A DNA stretch of 64,000 nt from the NCBI GenBank assembly GCA_905221605.1, contig CAJNDS010000536.1, positions 54,035 to 118,034 of the forward strand. The letters run 5' to 3'. Shown in pieces: positions 1 through 10,775 of this stretch; within the stretch, counting starts at the first letter, position 1, and each line of letters starts with the position of its first letter. Below the pieces are notes generated by a model, which did no database searches, was not told where the DNA came from, and was given only the letters and a program-made list of their open reading frames with translations. Made by a program: the position numbers and the translations under genes. The stretch comes from Symbiodinium natans (taxonomy: Eukaryota > Sar > Dinophyceae > Suessiales > Symbiodiniaceae).

Positions 1-2749
1 CCTGGATCTCCTCCCAGCGCTTTGCCTTACGGGGCGCGGGAAAAGGGGACTTTGTGAGACGGTGGGAAAGAGAGACCTTGTTGGCACGTCTTCGGGCGCC
101 TCCAGGTCCAAGGACCAGAGGTCGCTGAAGAGGTTGCTGCCATCCTCGGTTCCTCGACCGCTCCATTCCACTCCGCTTCGCTCGGGATTTGTGGGGGAAA
201 CCCGGGGGCGCACACTCTGAACCCGAATTTTTATCCCTGCCCCTGTTCCCCCCCCCCTCCCCCGCAAAAACAATGCATTAAGAAGGCTTCTTTTTTCGGG
301 GCTTGGTTCTAGGTATCTTGGGGTGGGTTCAGGCAGCACCCCTGGCTTCATTTCAAGACAGGCTGTTTTTAAATAACTAAATTAGCAGTTGGCAGTGATC
401 TCTACCTCCACCTCAAGGTCTTATCATCTTCCCTCATGTTATCTCATCGCTGGGACTCAGTTCCCTCTGATGGTTTACCCAGGCTTAATATTATGGAAGT
501 TTTGAAGTTGTTTTGTGTTCAGAACATCAATAGTGTCTGTGTTTGATTGTATGTTTGCAGAGTTTGCCGTGTTGATGTCTCCTAATTCTGGTTTTTGTGG
601 CATATAACAAAGAAATGTCTGTTCCACTGACTACAATTTTATCTGCTGTTAATGTATTTGTATTATTCAATGTCAAAGCCATTAGTTACCCCCTCCCTTC
701 TTGGATCCCGGGCCTCCGAAAAGCAGCATAGCGTGGGCCGCTTCCTCGTAGCTGGCCGAGTGCAAATACCTGGGCGCCGGCCGCCGGCCCTCGGGCCGCA
801 GCTCCGCCCAGCGCTCGGCCTCCGAGGAAAACATGCTGCGGGCACAGCTGTCAGGGTCTACCACGGAAGTGGTATGTGGATCGAGAGGGAGCTGCGTTGT
901 CTCTTGTCTTCCTGGATCGCTTCGAGAGGAGGAGACTGCGACTTGGAGGCTCGTGTTTGCTAAAAGCGAGCGGCGCACGGATGTTTGGGCATGCTCTTAG
1001 AGAAGGGCTGCCCTGGCAGCACAAGCCTAACGTTGTTTGGGCATGGGCGCTCTCAGGAACGGCACAGGGAGTGTATGTTTGAACTGGCATCCACAATTAC
1101 CGCCTCCCCCTCATATTAAAAAAGGCACATCGGTTCAGCTGGGCCGGACACCCTCAAAAACCCCCCAGCCCTCCAGTCAAACGCACCCGGAGAGGGGCCC
1201 AGGCTTATGGTTTAGACTAGGGAATGAGGCAGGACTGTGGCGAATGTGCTGCAAGCAGGGCGCAGCCGAAGGCAGAAGAACAGCAACAACCAGTCCTACA
1301 ATTAGCTGGTGCACTTGGGGGGCGTGCCGGACATGTACGGCAGTGACGAACTCGAGCTTGATGTCGGACGTTTTGAAAACATTCTGAGTCCTAACCGGCG
1401 CCCTGGCACAACCGATTAAGCGGGAAAAAAAAACATAACATTCTGACTTTGTTCCTCCACCAGCTAACACGCCACAGAATACCTCAGAGATCCTGAGAGC
1501 CTTCTGTCCAGTCCAGGAAGCGCAATTTCCTCTAGCACACACCAGACAATATACCTGAGAGAGCCTTTTGTGTCCCCATCCACGCAGCCACCCGATGGTC
1601 TGAGACATTCCGAGACTGCCTCTCTTGGTCGCTATACGGACTTCAAGCGCCGCGCGCCTGGAGCTCCAGGATGAACACATCATCATCCAGAACACCTCGG
1701 GAACTGGACTTTTTTCTTCTGCCGAGACGGGGGGCGCGCCCCATGCTTCTTTTTTTTGGAAAGGGACGTGACATGCAGACCGGAGGGCTGAGGCCCACGC
1801 TGAAACCGGCGCCTCGCAAAACGCGCAGCTTATATTAGGCGTAAATGAGGCTTCGAGGACTCTCACCCTCGAAGCTTCGGGAGGCCAAAAAGAGCGGGGC
1901 AGTTTCCCGGCCTTGGCCCCCGAAGACCACCATCTGCGCACCCTTGGGGTCGAAGATGGCGGAATGAAGCACCCTTCCTGGAGGGAGCTCGCCTTCGCGC
2001 CGCAGCTCCCTCCAACCGTGGTCCTCGCAGGCAGGTGCAGGTGCAGCTTTCCCAAAATGCACCTCACCCCAGTGCTCTCCGCCGCCGCCGCGCCTCCAAG
2101 CCGAAGGCCCAGGCGTCGTCGCCTCGGCGCGCCGGTCCCCCAAAAAAGGCTCGATGCACCCTTACAGCTCTCTCAGGGCCCCTGCGAAATCCATATCCAT
2201 CGAAGCCCCCGAAGAGGAGCATCGCCCGGGCCCTGGGGTCCAGGATCGCGGAGTGCCCTTCTCGCGCTGAGGGCCGAGGCCCGGCCGTGCCCAGCTCCTC
2301 CCACTCCTTCGCCTGGCTCTCGCTTCCTTCGTTCTTTTAAGGGTAATTTTGTGGGGCTCATTTCGTTGCATGGGCCGGGGCAGGAGCAGAGCAGAGAAGC
2401 GGAGCCCTTCGGGAGCCCTCGGGGGGGCCTCGAGGCCGAAGGCCCAGACGTCGTTCAGGTTGTCGAGAAAGCCTCGGAACGAGAAAAGAGAGCCCGCAGG
2501 AGGACGAACGGAAGGACAACAAGGGAAGAAAACAGAAGGCGCGGGAGGAGGAGGATAGAAAAAGAGGAGAGAGGAGGAGGAGGAGGAGGAGGAGGAGGAG
2601 AGAGGACAAGGAGGCTTTGAAACGGGGCTTTGGCCGTTGCCGCCAAAGACGAGGAGTCGCCGCGAGGCCGCGTCGACGACGGCGCTGTGGCCATACCGCT
2701 TCGCCGGCCGCGGCGCGCCCTCCGCGGGCTCTAAGAGCTGCCAGCGAGC
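1..2749 (-). CDS. kelch-repeat protein, copy 1 (multi-exon, 3' part outside window)
   Basis: This is part of a kelch beta-propeller protein; the family usually makes protein-protein contacts, and the specific role here is unknown. Exons I can phase: 2749-2641, 2472-2429, 2312-2217, 2122-2094, 2023-1918, 1695-1658, 819-714, 152-100, and 25-1 (cut by the window edge). Each kelch repeat uses two exons. One holds a W-x-E/Q-L start, an R-x-x-HSA stretch and an LLVFGG-type end; the other, only 29-53 nt, holds a D-x-W-x-F-x-LE motif (DVWAFGLE, DDAWAFGLE, DVFILELQ, DLWSLDLE). The first intron of each pair is phase 1 after the first G of the terminal FGG; the second is phase 0 after LE/LQ. Every donor read here starts with GC, and acceptors are AG followed by G. 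No first exon was found upstream of 2,749. No disruption is visible, so this copy may be functional. Confidence 0.8.
2566..2602. repeat. GGA trinucleotide microsatellite
   Basis: A run of GGA/GAG repeats lies inside the kelch intron between exons 2749-2641 and 2472-2429. The partner intron in copy 2 (about 33,850-33,890) has a shorter, interrupted version, so the tract has changed length since the duplication. Confidence 0.9.
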
Positions 2750-4865
2750 CTCCCCCCGTGCTTTCGATTGGGCGCTGGCTACACACAGAGAGAGATGTAG
2801 AAAACACACTTCCCAGCCTGGCCTCCATCACAAAGATTCCCGGGCCTCTGCACTTTCAGTCACGCGCGCTTCCGGCGCGTCTCGGGCCTCGGGGCGTACT
2901 GGCCGCTGGCAACTTTGCATGCAAGGCGCGTGTTGTGTGCATACATGGGGAGATCGGGCAATGGTTGCGATGCAATGGCACTGCTTACGACGATTCCCAT
3001 TGCTAAAGGAGTTCTCTGCAGCAGCGCTGCGTGCATCACTGTTTGCTTCGTTTCAAGTTTGATCTGTGGCTCCACACTGCGACTGCGACGCAGCATCCAT
3101 CAGCATGACCGCCTAGCTCAGCTTTCCGGGCCGCAAGAACCCTTGAACCAGGCCCCACGGCGGTCTCACGGCGAAGGTTCGAATATACGGCTGGAGGTCG
3201 GCCCAAACTGCACCGATAAGACACTCTTCCGCAAGGCCATTCCCAAAGAGCGCCTGATTTCCCGAATCCAAAGATAGGACAGCTTTTCCGGTAAGCATGA
3301 AAACGAACAAGGACACGACACTGCAAAATCTGCTCTCCCCCTAGAGTCCTGGACGTCTGCAGCTCTTGTGTTCCTTCACTTGCGGAAGTGTGTCTATTGA
3401 AGGCCTGCATTGCAGGTGGCACCGACTTCAATTGGCTCTCGTTCTTTCTGTTTCTCTGTCGGCAACTTCCCAAGTGTGCAAACAAGCCAGGAACAGACAT
3501 GAGCTCAGCAAGAATGTCCAAGAGCATAGATATAGGACGACCATACTTTCCACAATGAGACACTCCATGGCACAGACCCTTCTTTTGCTCGCAGTTTGCC
3601 TCTGCTAGTCAGAGGAGTGGTGGCACAGCCCACAGACAGGTCCACATAAAGTATACCATTGCCTGTACACCGTGTAATGTGCCGACATGCGGTATGACCA
3701 CAACATATCGAAGTCCATACTAGCAGTACGCATGCTACAAATACATGCTTGCGTATAGCTCTCTTGGCCTTTCCGATGTCGCAAATGCAAGGGCGCCGTC
3801 CGGGCGCAGTCAACTCTGCCATCATGGTTTTCGCATCCGATCCACAGTGCAGGGAGTTCAACGTGCAAGGTGTCTATAGTCTATGAGCCAGATACTTTAT
3901 ATAGACCAGAGAAAGTAGGAGAGTTACAAGGACTTTATATTTACAGAGATTTTGTAGGGTTGTTGAAGAGATGTGCAGGATTTTGGTCTTTGGTCTCCGT
4001 GCCGGCATGCATCTTGTGGTGGTTCTGTCCTTCTCACACGGACGGGCCGCTAGTACACAAAAAGCAGCGACACAAAGCTCGAGCCCTATTGCGGATGAAT
4101 GAAGCCCTGCCGATACACCTGGGCCCTGGGCAGTGTAGAGCAAAAAAAAAAGAGCAACACTCTTCCCGCAAACCATTGCGCTTCGGCTTTGGTTCCCTTC
4201 CACCAGCATGGAGAACATAAACAGCACCCAGGAAGGCGAACCGCCACACAGCGAAGGGTGAAGAGTATGGAGCAGAAGAGTGGAGGCTCGGTGTGCGGCC
4301 TCGGGTCGGCCCTGGAAAACCTGTGCATAGGGCCCCAGGGAGCGAAGCCAAACCCAAACGAAGCAACAAAACCTAACATCAGAATTCTGATGGCTCTGGC
4401 ATACGATTCACTACGCGAGAACACAGAATGGGAACGGTGGGAAACTGAAAGTTCTACCTATCTTGCTCCAACTGATGGCCCCATGGAATTTTTGCAGTGC
4501 ATGGACAACCAAGTCAGAGACCGAAAGCAGACTTTATTCATGTGCTCCTGTCAAGCAGCATGATCGTTTGGGTATGCAACCTGGGCTCGGATAAGAGACC
4601 GGTGGCCTTCACCTGGAATCAGGGGGCCTTCCAGAAAGCCCCATCAAAATCGAAAAGCCTGGAATTCCAGCAGCGACATCAGCTACACCAGCAAATGAGT
4701 CCTACAGCCTCGAACCGCGCATGCACTCGGAGGCCTTCGACTGCCTCGAAATTGACGACCGACATTTGGCGTAATTGCCCCTGACTCTGTATCAGAAGTG
4801 CTGCTCACCTTGGTATGTGACTGTTTTCGCTCGCCAAGAGCCAAGCTCGGCCCAAAAGCTGCAAG
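2750..4865. other. gene-poor duplicated block, no confident gene
   Basis: This stretch upstream (in gene direction) of kelch copy 1 is colinear with 34,014-36,250. It contains many short open frames, and none shows a recognisable domain or consistent splice structure. The 5' exons of the kelch gene should lie here or further right, but I could not find another D-x-W-x-F exon. The only open frame preserved at full length in both copies is at 3,505-3,861. Confidence 0.6.
3505..3861 (-). CDS. hypothetical 118-aa frame kept in both duplication copies
   Basis: A 118-codon open frame has a same-length partner at 34,760-35,116; the two proteins differ at only about seven residues. It holds one short hydrophobic stretch (VFVACVLLVW) and several cysteines. 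No family is recognised. Because the duplication is recent and nucleotide identity is high throughout, keeping the frame open is weak evidence for coding. It may equally be chance. Confidence 0.2.
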   Translation of the reverse strand: MNSLHCGSDAKTMMAELTAPGRRPCICDIGKAKRAIRKHVFVACVLLVWTSICCGHTACRHITRCTGNGILYVDLSVGCATTPLTSRGKLRAKEGSVPWSVSLWKVWSSYIYALGHSC

Positions 4866-7800
4866 CTGGATCCAACGTGAAACCTGGATTCAGATGCCCC
4901 TCTTGGGCCCAACTTGAAACCTGGATTCGGCCAAGACGCCCCTCTTGGGCCCAACTTGAAACCCCCTCTTGGGCCCAACTTGAAACCTGGACTCGGCCAA
5001 GATGCCCCTCTTGGGCCCAACTTGAAACCTGGATTCGGCCAAGATGCCCCTCTTGGGCCCGAAACCTGGATTCGGCCAAGATGCCCCTATTCGGCCAAGA
5101 TGCCCCTCTTGGGCCCAACTTGAAACCTGGATTCGGCCAAGATGCCCCTCTTGGGCCCAACTTGAAACCTGGACTCGGCCAAGATGCCCCTCCTTACCCA
5201 ACTTGAAACCTGGATTCGGCCAAGACGCCCCTCTTGGGCACAACTTGAAACCTGGATTCGGCCAAGACGCCCCTCTTGGGCCCAACTTGAAACCTGGATT
5301 CGGCCACGATGCCCCTCTTCAACCCAACTTGAAACCTGGATTCGGCCAAGATGCCCCTCTTGAGCCCAACTTGAAACCTGGATTCGGCCACGATGCCCCT
5401 CTTGGGCCCAACTTGAAACCTGGATTCGGCCAAGACGCCCCTCTTGGGCCCAACTTGAAACCTGGATTCGGCCAAGATGCCCCACTTGGACCCAACTTGA
5501 AACCTGGATTCGGCCAGGATGCCCCTCTTGGGCCCAACTTGAAACCTGGATTCGGCCAAGATGCCCCTCTTGGGCCCAACTTGAAACCTGGATTCGGCCA
5601 AGATGCCCCTCTTGGGCCCAACTTGAAACCTGGAGTGGATTCGGCCAGCCCAACTTGAAACCTGGATTCGGCCAAGATGCCCCTCTTGTGCCCAACTTGA
5701 AACCTGGATTCGGCCAAGACCCCTCTTGGGCCCAACTTGAAACCTGGATTCGGCCAAGATGCCCCTCTTGGGCCCAACTTGAAACCTGGATTCGGCCAAG
5801 ATGCCCAACTTGAAACCCTCTTGGGCCCAACTTGAAACCTGGATTCGGCCAAGATGCCCCTCTTGGGCCCAACTTGAAACCTGGATTCGGCCAAGCTGCC
5901 CCACTTGGACCCAACTTGAAACCTGGATTCGGCCAGGATGCCCCTCTTGGGCCCAACTTGAAACCTGGATTCGGCCAAGATGCCCAACTTGAAACCCTCT
6001 TGGGCCCAACTTGAAACCTGGATTCGGCCAAGATGCCCCTCTTGGGCCCAACTTGAAACCTGGATTCGGCCAAGATGCCCCTCTTGGGCCCAACTTGAAA
6101 CCTGGATTCGGCCAGCCCAACTTGAAACCTGGATTCGGCCAAGAGGCCCCACTTGGACCCAACTTGAAACCTGGATTCGGCCAGGATGCCCCTCTTGGGC
6201 CTAACTTGAAACCTGGATTCGGCCAAGATGCCCCTCTTGGGCCCAACTTGAAACCTGGATTCGGCCAAGATGCCCCTCTTGGGCCCAACTTGAAACCTGG
6301 ATTCGGCCAAGATGCCCCTCTTGGGCCCAACTTGAAACCTGGGTTCGGCCAAGATGCCACTCTTGGGCCCGACTTGAAACCTGGGTTCGGCCAAGATGCC
6401 CCTTTTGGGCTCAACTTGAAACCTGGATTCGGCCAGGATGCCCCTCTTGGGCCCAACTTGAAACCTGGATTCGGCCAAGATGCCCCTCTTGGGCCCAACT
6501 TGAAACCTGGATTCGGCCAGGATGCCCCTCTTGGGCCCAACTTGAAACCTGGATTCGGCCAAGATGCCCCTCTTGGGCCCAACTTGAAACCTGGATTCGG
6601 CCAAGATGCCCCTCTTGGGCCCAACTTGAAATCTGGATTCGGCCTTGTTGGGATTCGGCCAAGATGCCCCCTCTTGGGCCCAAGGCCCAACTGGAAACCT
6701 GGATTCGGCCAAGATGGTCTCTCTTGGGCGCAACTTGAAACCTGGACTCGAGATGCCCCTCTTGGGCCCGCCCCTCTTGGGCCCCACTTGAAACCTGGAT
6801 TCGGCCAAGATGCCCCTCTTGGGCCCAACTTGAAACCTGGATTCGGCCAAGATGCCCCTCTTGACCCCACCTTGAAACCTGGATTCGGCCAAGATGCCCA
6901 ACTTGAAACCCTCTTGGGCCCAACTTGAAACCTGGATTCGGCCAAGATGCCCCTCTTGGGCCCAACTTGAAACCTGGATTCTGCCAAGATGCCCCTCTTG
7001 GGCCCAACTTGAAAGCCAAGATGCCCCGGCCAAGATGCCCCTCTTGGGCCCGATTCGGCCAAGATGCCCCTCTTGGACCCAACTTGAAACCTGGATTCGG
7101 CCAAGATGCCCCTCTTGGGCCCAACTTGAAACCTGGATTCGGCCAAGATGCCCCTCTTGGGCCCAACTTGAAACCTGGATTCGACCAAGATGCCCCTCTT
7201 TGGGCCCAACTTGAAACCTGGATTCGGCCAAGATGCCAAGATGCCCCTCTTGGGCCCAACCTGAAACCTGGATTCGGGCTTAACTTGAAACCTGGATTCG
7301 GCCAAGATGCCCCTCTTGGGCCCAACTTGAAACCTGGATCCGGCCAAGATGCCCCTCAAGATGCCCCTCTTGGGCCCAACTTGAAACCTGGAGTCGGCCA
7401 AGATGCCCTCTTGGGCCCAACTTGAAACCTGGATTCGGCCAAGATGCCCTCTTGGGCCCAACTTGAAACCTGGATTCGGCCAAGGTGCCCCTCTTGGGCC
7501 CAACTTGAAACCTGGATTCGGCCAAGATGCCCCTCCTGGGCCCAACTTGAAACCTGGATTCGGCCAAGATGCCACTCTTGGGCCCGATTCGGCCAAGATG
7601 CCCCTCTTGGGCCCAACTTGAAACCTGGACTCGGCCAAGATGCCCCTCTTGGGCCCAACTTGAAACCTGGATTCGGCCAAGATGCCCCCTCTTGCCCAAC
7701 TTGAAACCTGGATTCGGCCAAGATGCCCCTCTTGGGCCCAACTTGAAACCTGCATTCGGCCAAGATGCCCTTCTTGGGCCCAACTTGAAACCTGGATTCG

Positions 7801-8383
7801 GCCAAGATGCTCCTCTCGGGCCCAACTTGAAACCTGGATTCGGCCAAGATGCCCTTCTTGGGCCCAACTTGAAACCTGGATTCGGCCAAGATGCCCCTCT
7901 TGGGCCCAACTTGAAACCTGGATTCGGCCAAGAGGCCCCTCTTGGGCCCAACTTGAAACCTGGGTTCGGCCAAGATGCCCCTCTTCTTGGGCCCAACTTG
8001 AAACCTGGATTCGGCCAAGATGCCCCTCTTGGGCCCAACTTGAAACCTGGATTCGGCCAAGAAGCCCCTCTTGGGCCCAACTTGAAACCTGGATTCGGCC
8101 AAGGTGCCCCTCTTGGGCCCAGCCAAGATGCCCCTCTTGGGCCCAACTTGAAACCTGGATTCGGCGAAGACGCCCCTCTTGGGCCCAACTTGAAACCTGG
8201 ATTCGGCCAAGATGCCCCTCTTAAGCCTGGATTCGGCCAAGATGCCCCTCTTGGGCCCAACTTGAAACCTGGATTCGGCCAAGATGCCCTTCTTGGGCCC
8301 AACTTGAAACCTGGATTCGGCCAAGATGCCCCTCTTGGGCCCAACTTGAAACCTGGATTCGGCCAAGATGCCCCTCTTGGGCA
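4866..8383. repeat. 42-bp minisatellite array (about 80 units)
   Basis: This is a 3.5-kb tandem array of a 42-bp unit, with many truncated and point-variant units. The unit length is a multiple of three and, in its consensus, five of six frames lack a stop. In the plus direction these read APLGPNLKPGFGQD or PSWAQLETWIRPRC; in the minus direction SWPNPGFKLGPRGA, ILAESRFQVGPKRG or GRIQVSSWAQEGHL. This explains open frames up to 853 codons without any gene being present. A shortened unit variant recurs near 5,797, 5,975 and 6,892, showing higher-order duplication. The array begins at the exact point where copy 2 of the segmental duplication diverges (about 36,250), and copy 2 has no unit of it. 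Confidence 0.95.
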
Positions 8384-10775
8384 AAAGCTATATGCCGAGT
8401 TGTGGGCTATGTTGCTGGTGATGCATCGGGGTAACCGTTTCCCATGAGCACCCATCCTCAGGCGAGGACCGAAACCCCGGTGTTCCAGATACTCGCGCTG
8501 AGTCGTGTCGGTGCGAAGGTGAAGTGGCGGCTTGCGCCGATGGGCTTGGGGCCCCGGGAAGGCAAAGCACGACTCCATGATAGCAAGCCCACAGCCACGC
8601 GTCAGGCGTCAGGCACATACACCACTAACACAGCGACTACCTCCCAAAACAATGATCCAGTGCCCGCATCGCTGATGGAGCCTCGGTTCTGAGCCGTCAT
8701 GATCAGCGGAAGGAGAGACGGAGGACCCTGCACAGGGCAGCAGCATAGTGAACTTGCAGCACGTAATTCGGCTCAAACATGTCTGCCATGCAGCTATAAG
8801 GCATTGCGAGAAGATGCGCATCAGCAAAGGCTATCTTGGCTTGAAGAGTAATCAAGCTGCAAGTAGTCGTGTGTGGATGGAGCCTGATTGCCGACCGGGG
8901 CCATGCAACGCGCGCAAGGAGTCAACCCCAACTCCATGCTATACCGATGTGGCAGCGCTTCATCCGCAGCAATGTATGCTGCAGCCAAGTTCTTCGGGGC
9001 CTTGGAGGCTCCAACTTGCGATGGCCAGCGTTGCAGCCCGAACCCCCTCTCTATCTGGTGGGCGCGTCATCGCAGGCCAGCCTGTTCACCACCGCTCAGG
9101 GCCCGCAGTTGCAGAGAATATCGAATCTACGGTGTCAGCTCCGGCTGAGACATGATCCTCGGACATTCCTGCACCCTTCCCTCCGGCCGGGATTCCCCGA
9201 AGCCGTGGGCTCTCCTGCGAGAAGTCGGGCATCACCAGCGGCCTGTGGACCCTCCACCTCACGGGACCGCGGCGTGCTCTGCCAGTTGGCAAAAGGCTCA
9301 CAGGTTCGCGAATTGGCTCTCTCCGTGCTTGCGGAGTAAGTCAGCCTATGGGCCCATCTGTGCGTAAGGGGTACAGGGTATAGCTTCATCTTCTTTGGGT
9401 TTGGGCCATGGACAACATGAAGCTTCCCGGGCTCCCGGACAGGAAGAGCCGCGCCGCCTGGACAGGGATGACGGGTCATCGCAGCTAAACATTCCCTCAA
9501 CGGCCCTCGAGCCCACAAGAATTTACAACATAGGTTCATCTTGACCCATTAGCTGCTATATAGAATCTGCCTCAAAGGAACCTTTGGAGCCTTTTGGGCC
9601 CCCAAACGGCCTTTCCGAGTCTGGACTTCGAAGCCCCTTATAAGGCGTTCCCGAACCAAAACTTCAGGCGCATTTTGTAGGACAATAGCAAGGCCATGGC
9701 GCCAGAGACCGCCACCTATAGGGGCCACAACCGATCGCAGAGTGCAAGGTGTTCGACACCAGCGCCAAGGCACGAGGCTCTGAAGCATCGCTTCGAGAAC
9801 GTTCTTGACCCAAGATCGTTCCATAGCTTTCAATAAGCAAGATGCTGTCATCCCGCATATTTGTGGGTTCAAAGTTTGAGGGCTCTCTGCGACTCCAACT
9901 CATCTTGTGGTTTCTACACCCTCTCAACACAAAAACCCACGCCGAAGAGCGAACTACCTTTCCACTCTGGATGGTGCAACGTTAGACGTCCCCCCACCCC
10001 CGAGCCTCGCTGGCTTTGAGGGGCTTCAGGGGGTAGCCCACCACCTTCGGGACGGGGGATTTCGGCTTTGGAAACGTTGAGTTGTCGGTTGGGGTTGAAG
10101 CTCAATGGTTCAGTCGGCTTTCCGGGCTTTTCGGGGCCAGAGTCTTGCCAAGAAGCAACCGAAAGGGGAGAACGGCCACCTCCCCGAATTCTCGACATGC
10201 TGTGCCTTATAAGAAGGATGGGTGCTTAGGGTTCCCGAGCCCGACGCCTCCTCTTACCCTCTCAAAGAAATATATGGATCATCATGAACAATCGTACCAA
10301 CAGCAGCACCAAAAAAACTAGCCCCGCAGACTAGAAGACCCACATCCATCGGTCAAAACAGGATGGCACGCACGGCTGGCCACGGCCTTGTGGGCCCCCA
10401 GCGCCCGAAAAGGCGCCTGGTCAAGGTGCGCACACACACACACACACCACACCTCTACTCATTTGAGGCCTTTTGAAAGGCTTAAAGATGTTTAGGGGAT
10501 GTTTAGGGGTGTTGATACTTTAAGCTGTTGTTTCTTCGGGTTTGGCGGGCGGGAGGGGGGGGGGGCTCGAGAGTTGGCCAGGCTGGGAGACAGCGCCCCG
10601 TGCCGACTGGCGGCCGGCTTTTCGGGCGATAAGAGCAGCGAGCACGGCGAGCACATCGAGCACATGGCCCCACATCGTCTCCCACGTCTCCCGTTATTTT
10701 AACGGCTCTCGGGAAGAACTGCCGCAAGGCAGGAGCGCTTGGAGAGTGTTGGAAGTGACTCCCTTTCTCCCTTTG
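8384..10775. other. minisatellite flank and second duplicated block, no confident gene
   Basis: 8,384-8,683 is unique to copy 1. From about 8,684 the sequence again matches copy 2 (38,187-40,255), with more indels than in the kelch part. Short open frames are present but are not kept between the copies, which argues against coding. A (CA)n tract lies at about 10,430-10,447, and TTTAGGGG-like motifs lie at about 10,487-10,512. Confidence 0.6.

Larger units (their letters stand above)
1..10775. repeat. segmental duplication, copy 1
   Basis: Position 1 corresponds to about 31,214. Homology runs colinearly through the kelch gene (1-2,749 against 31,214-34,013), the gene-poor block to about 4,865 (against about 36,250), and, after an unrelated stretch in each copy, 8,684-10,775 against 38,187-40,255. 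Matching landmarks include the exons, a 118-codon open frame, and the start of the downstream block (GAGCCGTCATGATCAGCGG at about 8,691 and 38,194). The first part is nearly identical. The last 1 kb is clearly more diverged, with many indels. The copy probably extends left of the window, because the kelch gene of copy 2 continues for another 4.7 kb beyond the matching point. Confidence 0.93.

Noticed and set aside
4866-8383. CRISPR-like array
   Set aside because: Units are contiguous without unique spacers, and the genome is eukaryotic; this is a minisatellite.
5087-8578. Very long minus-strand frames (up to 853 codons) and shorter plus frames resembling a repetitive structural protein
   Set aside because: They are produced by a 42-bp unit without stops in five frames. 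They switch frame at each indel and have no flanking exon or domain, so they are a repeat artefact.
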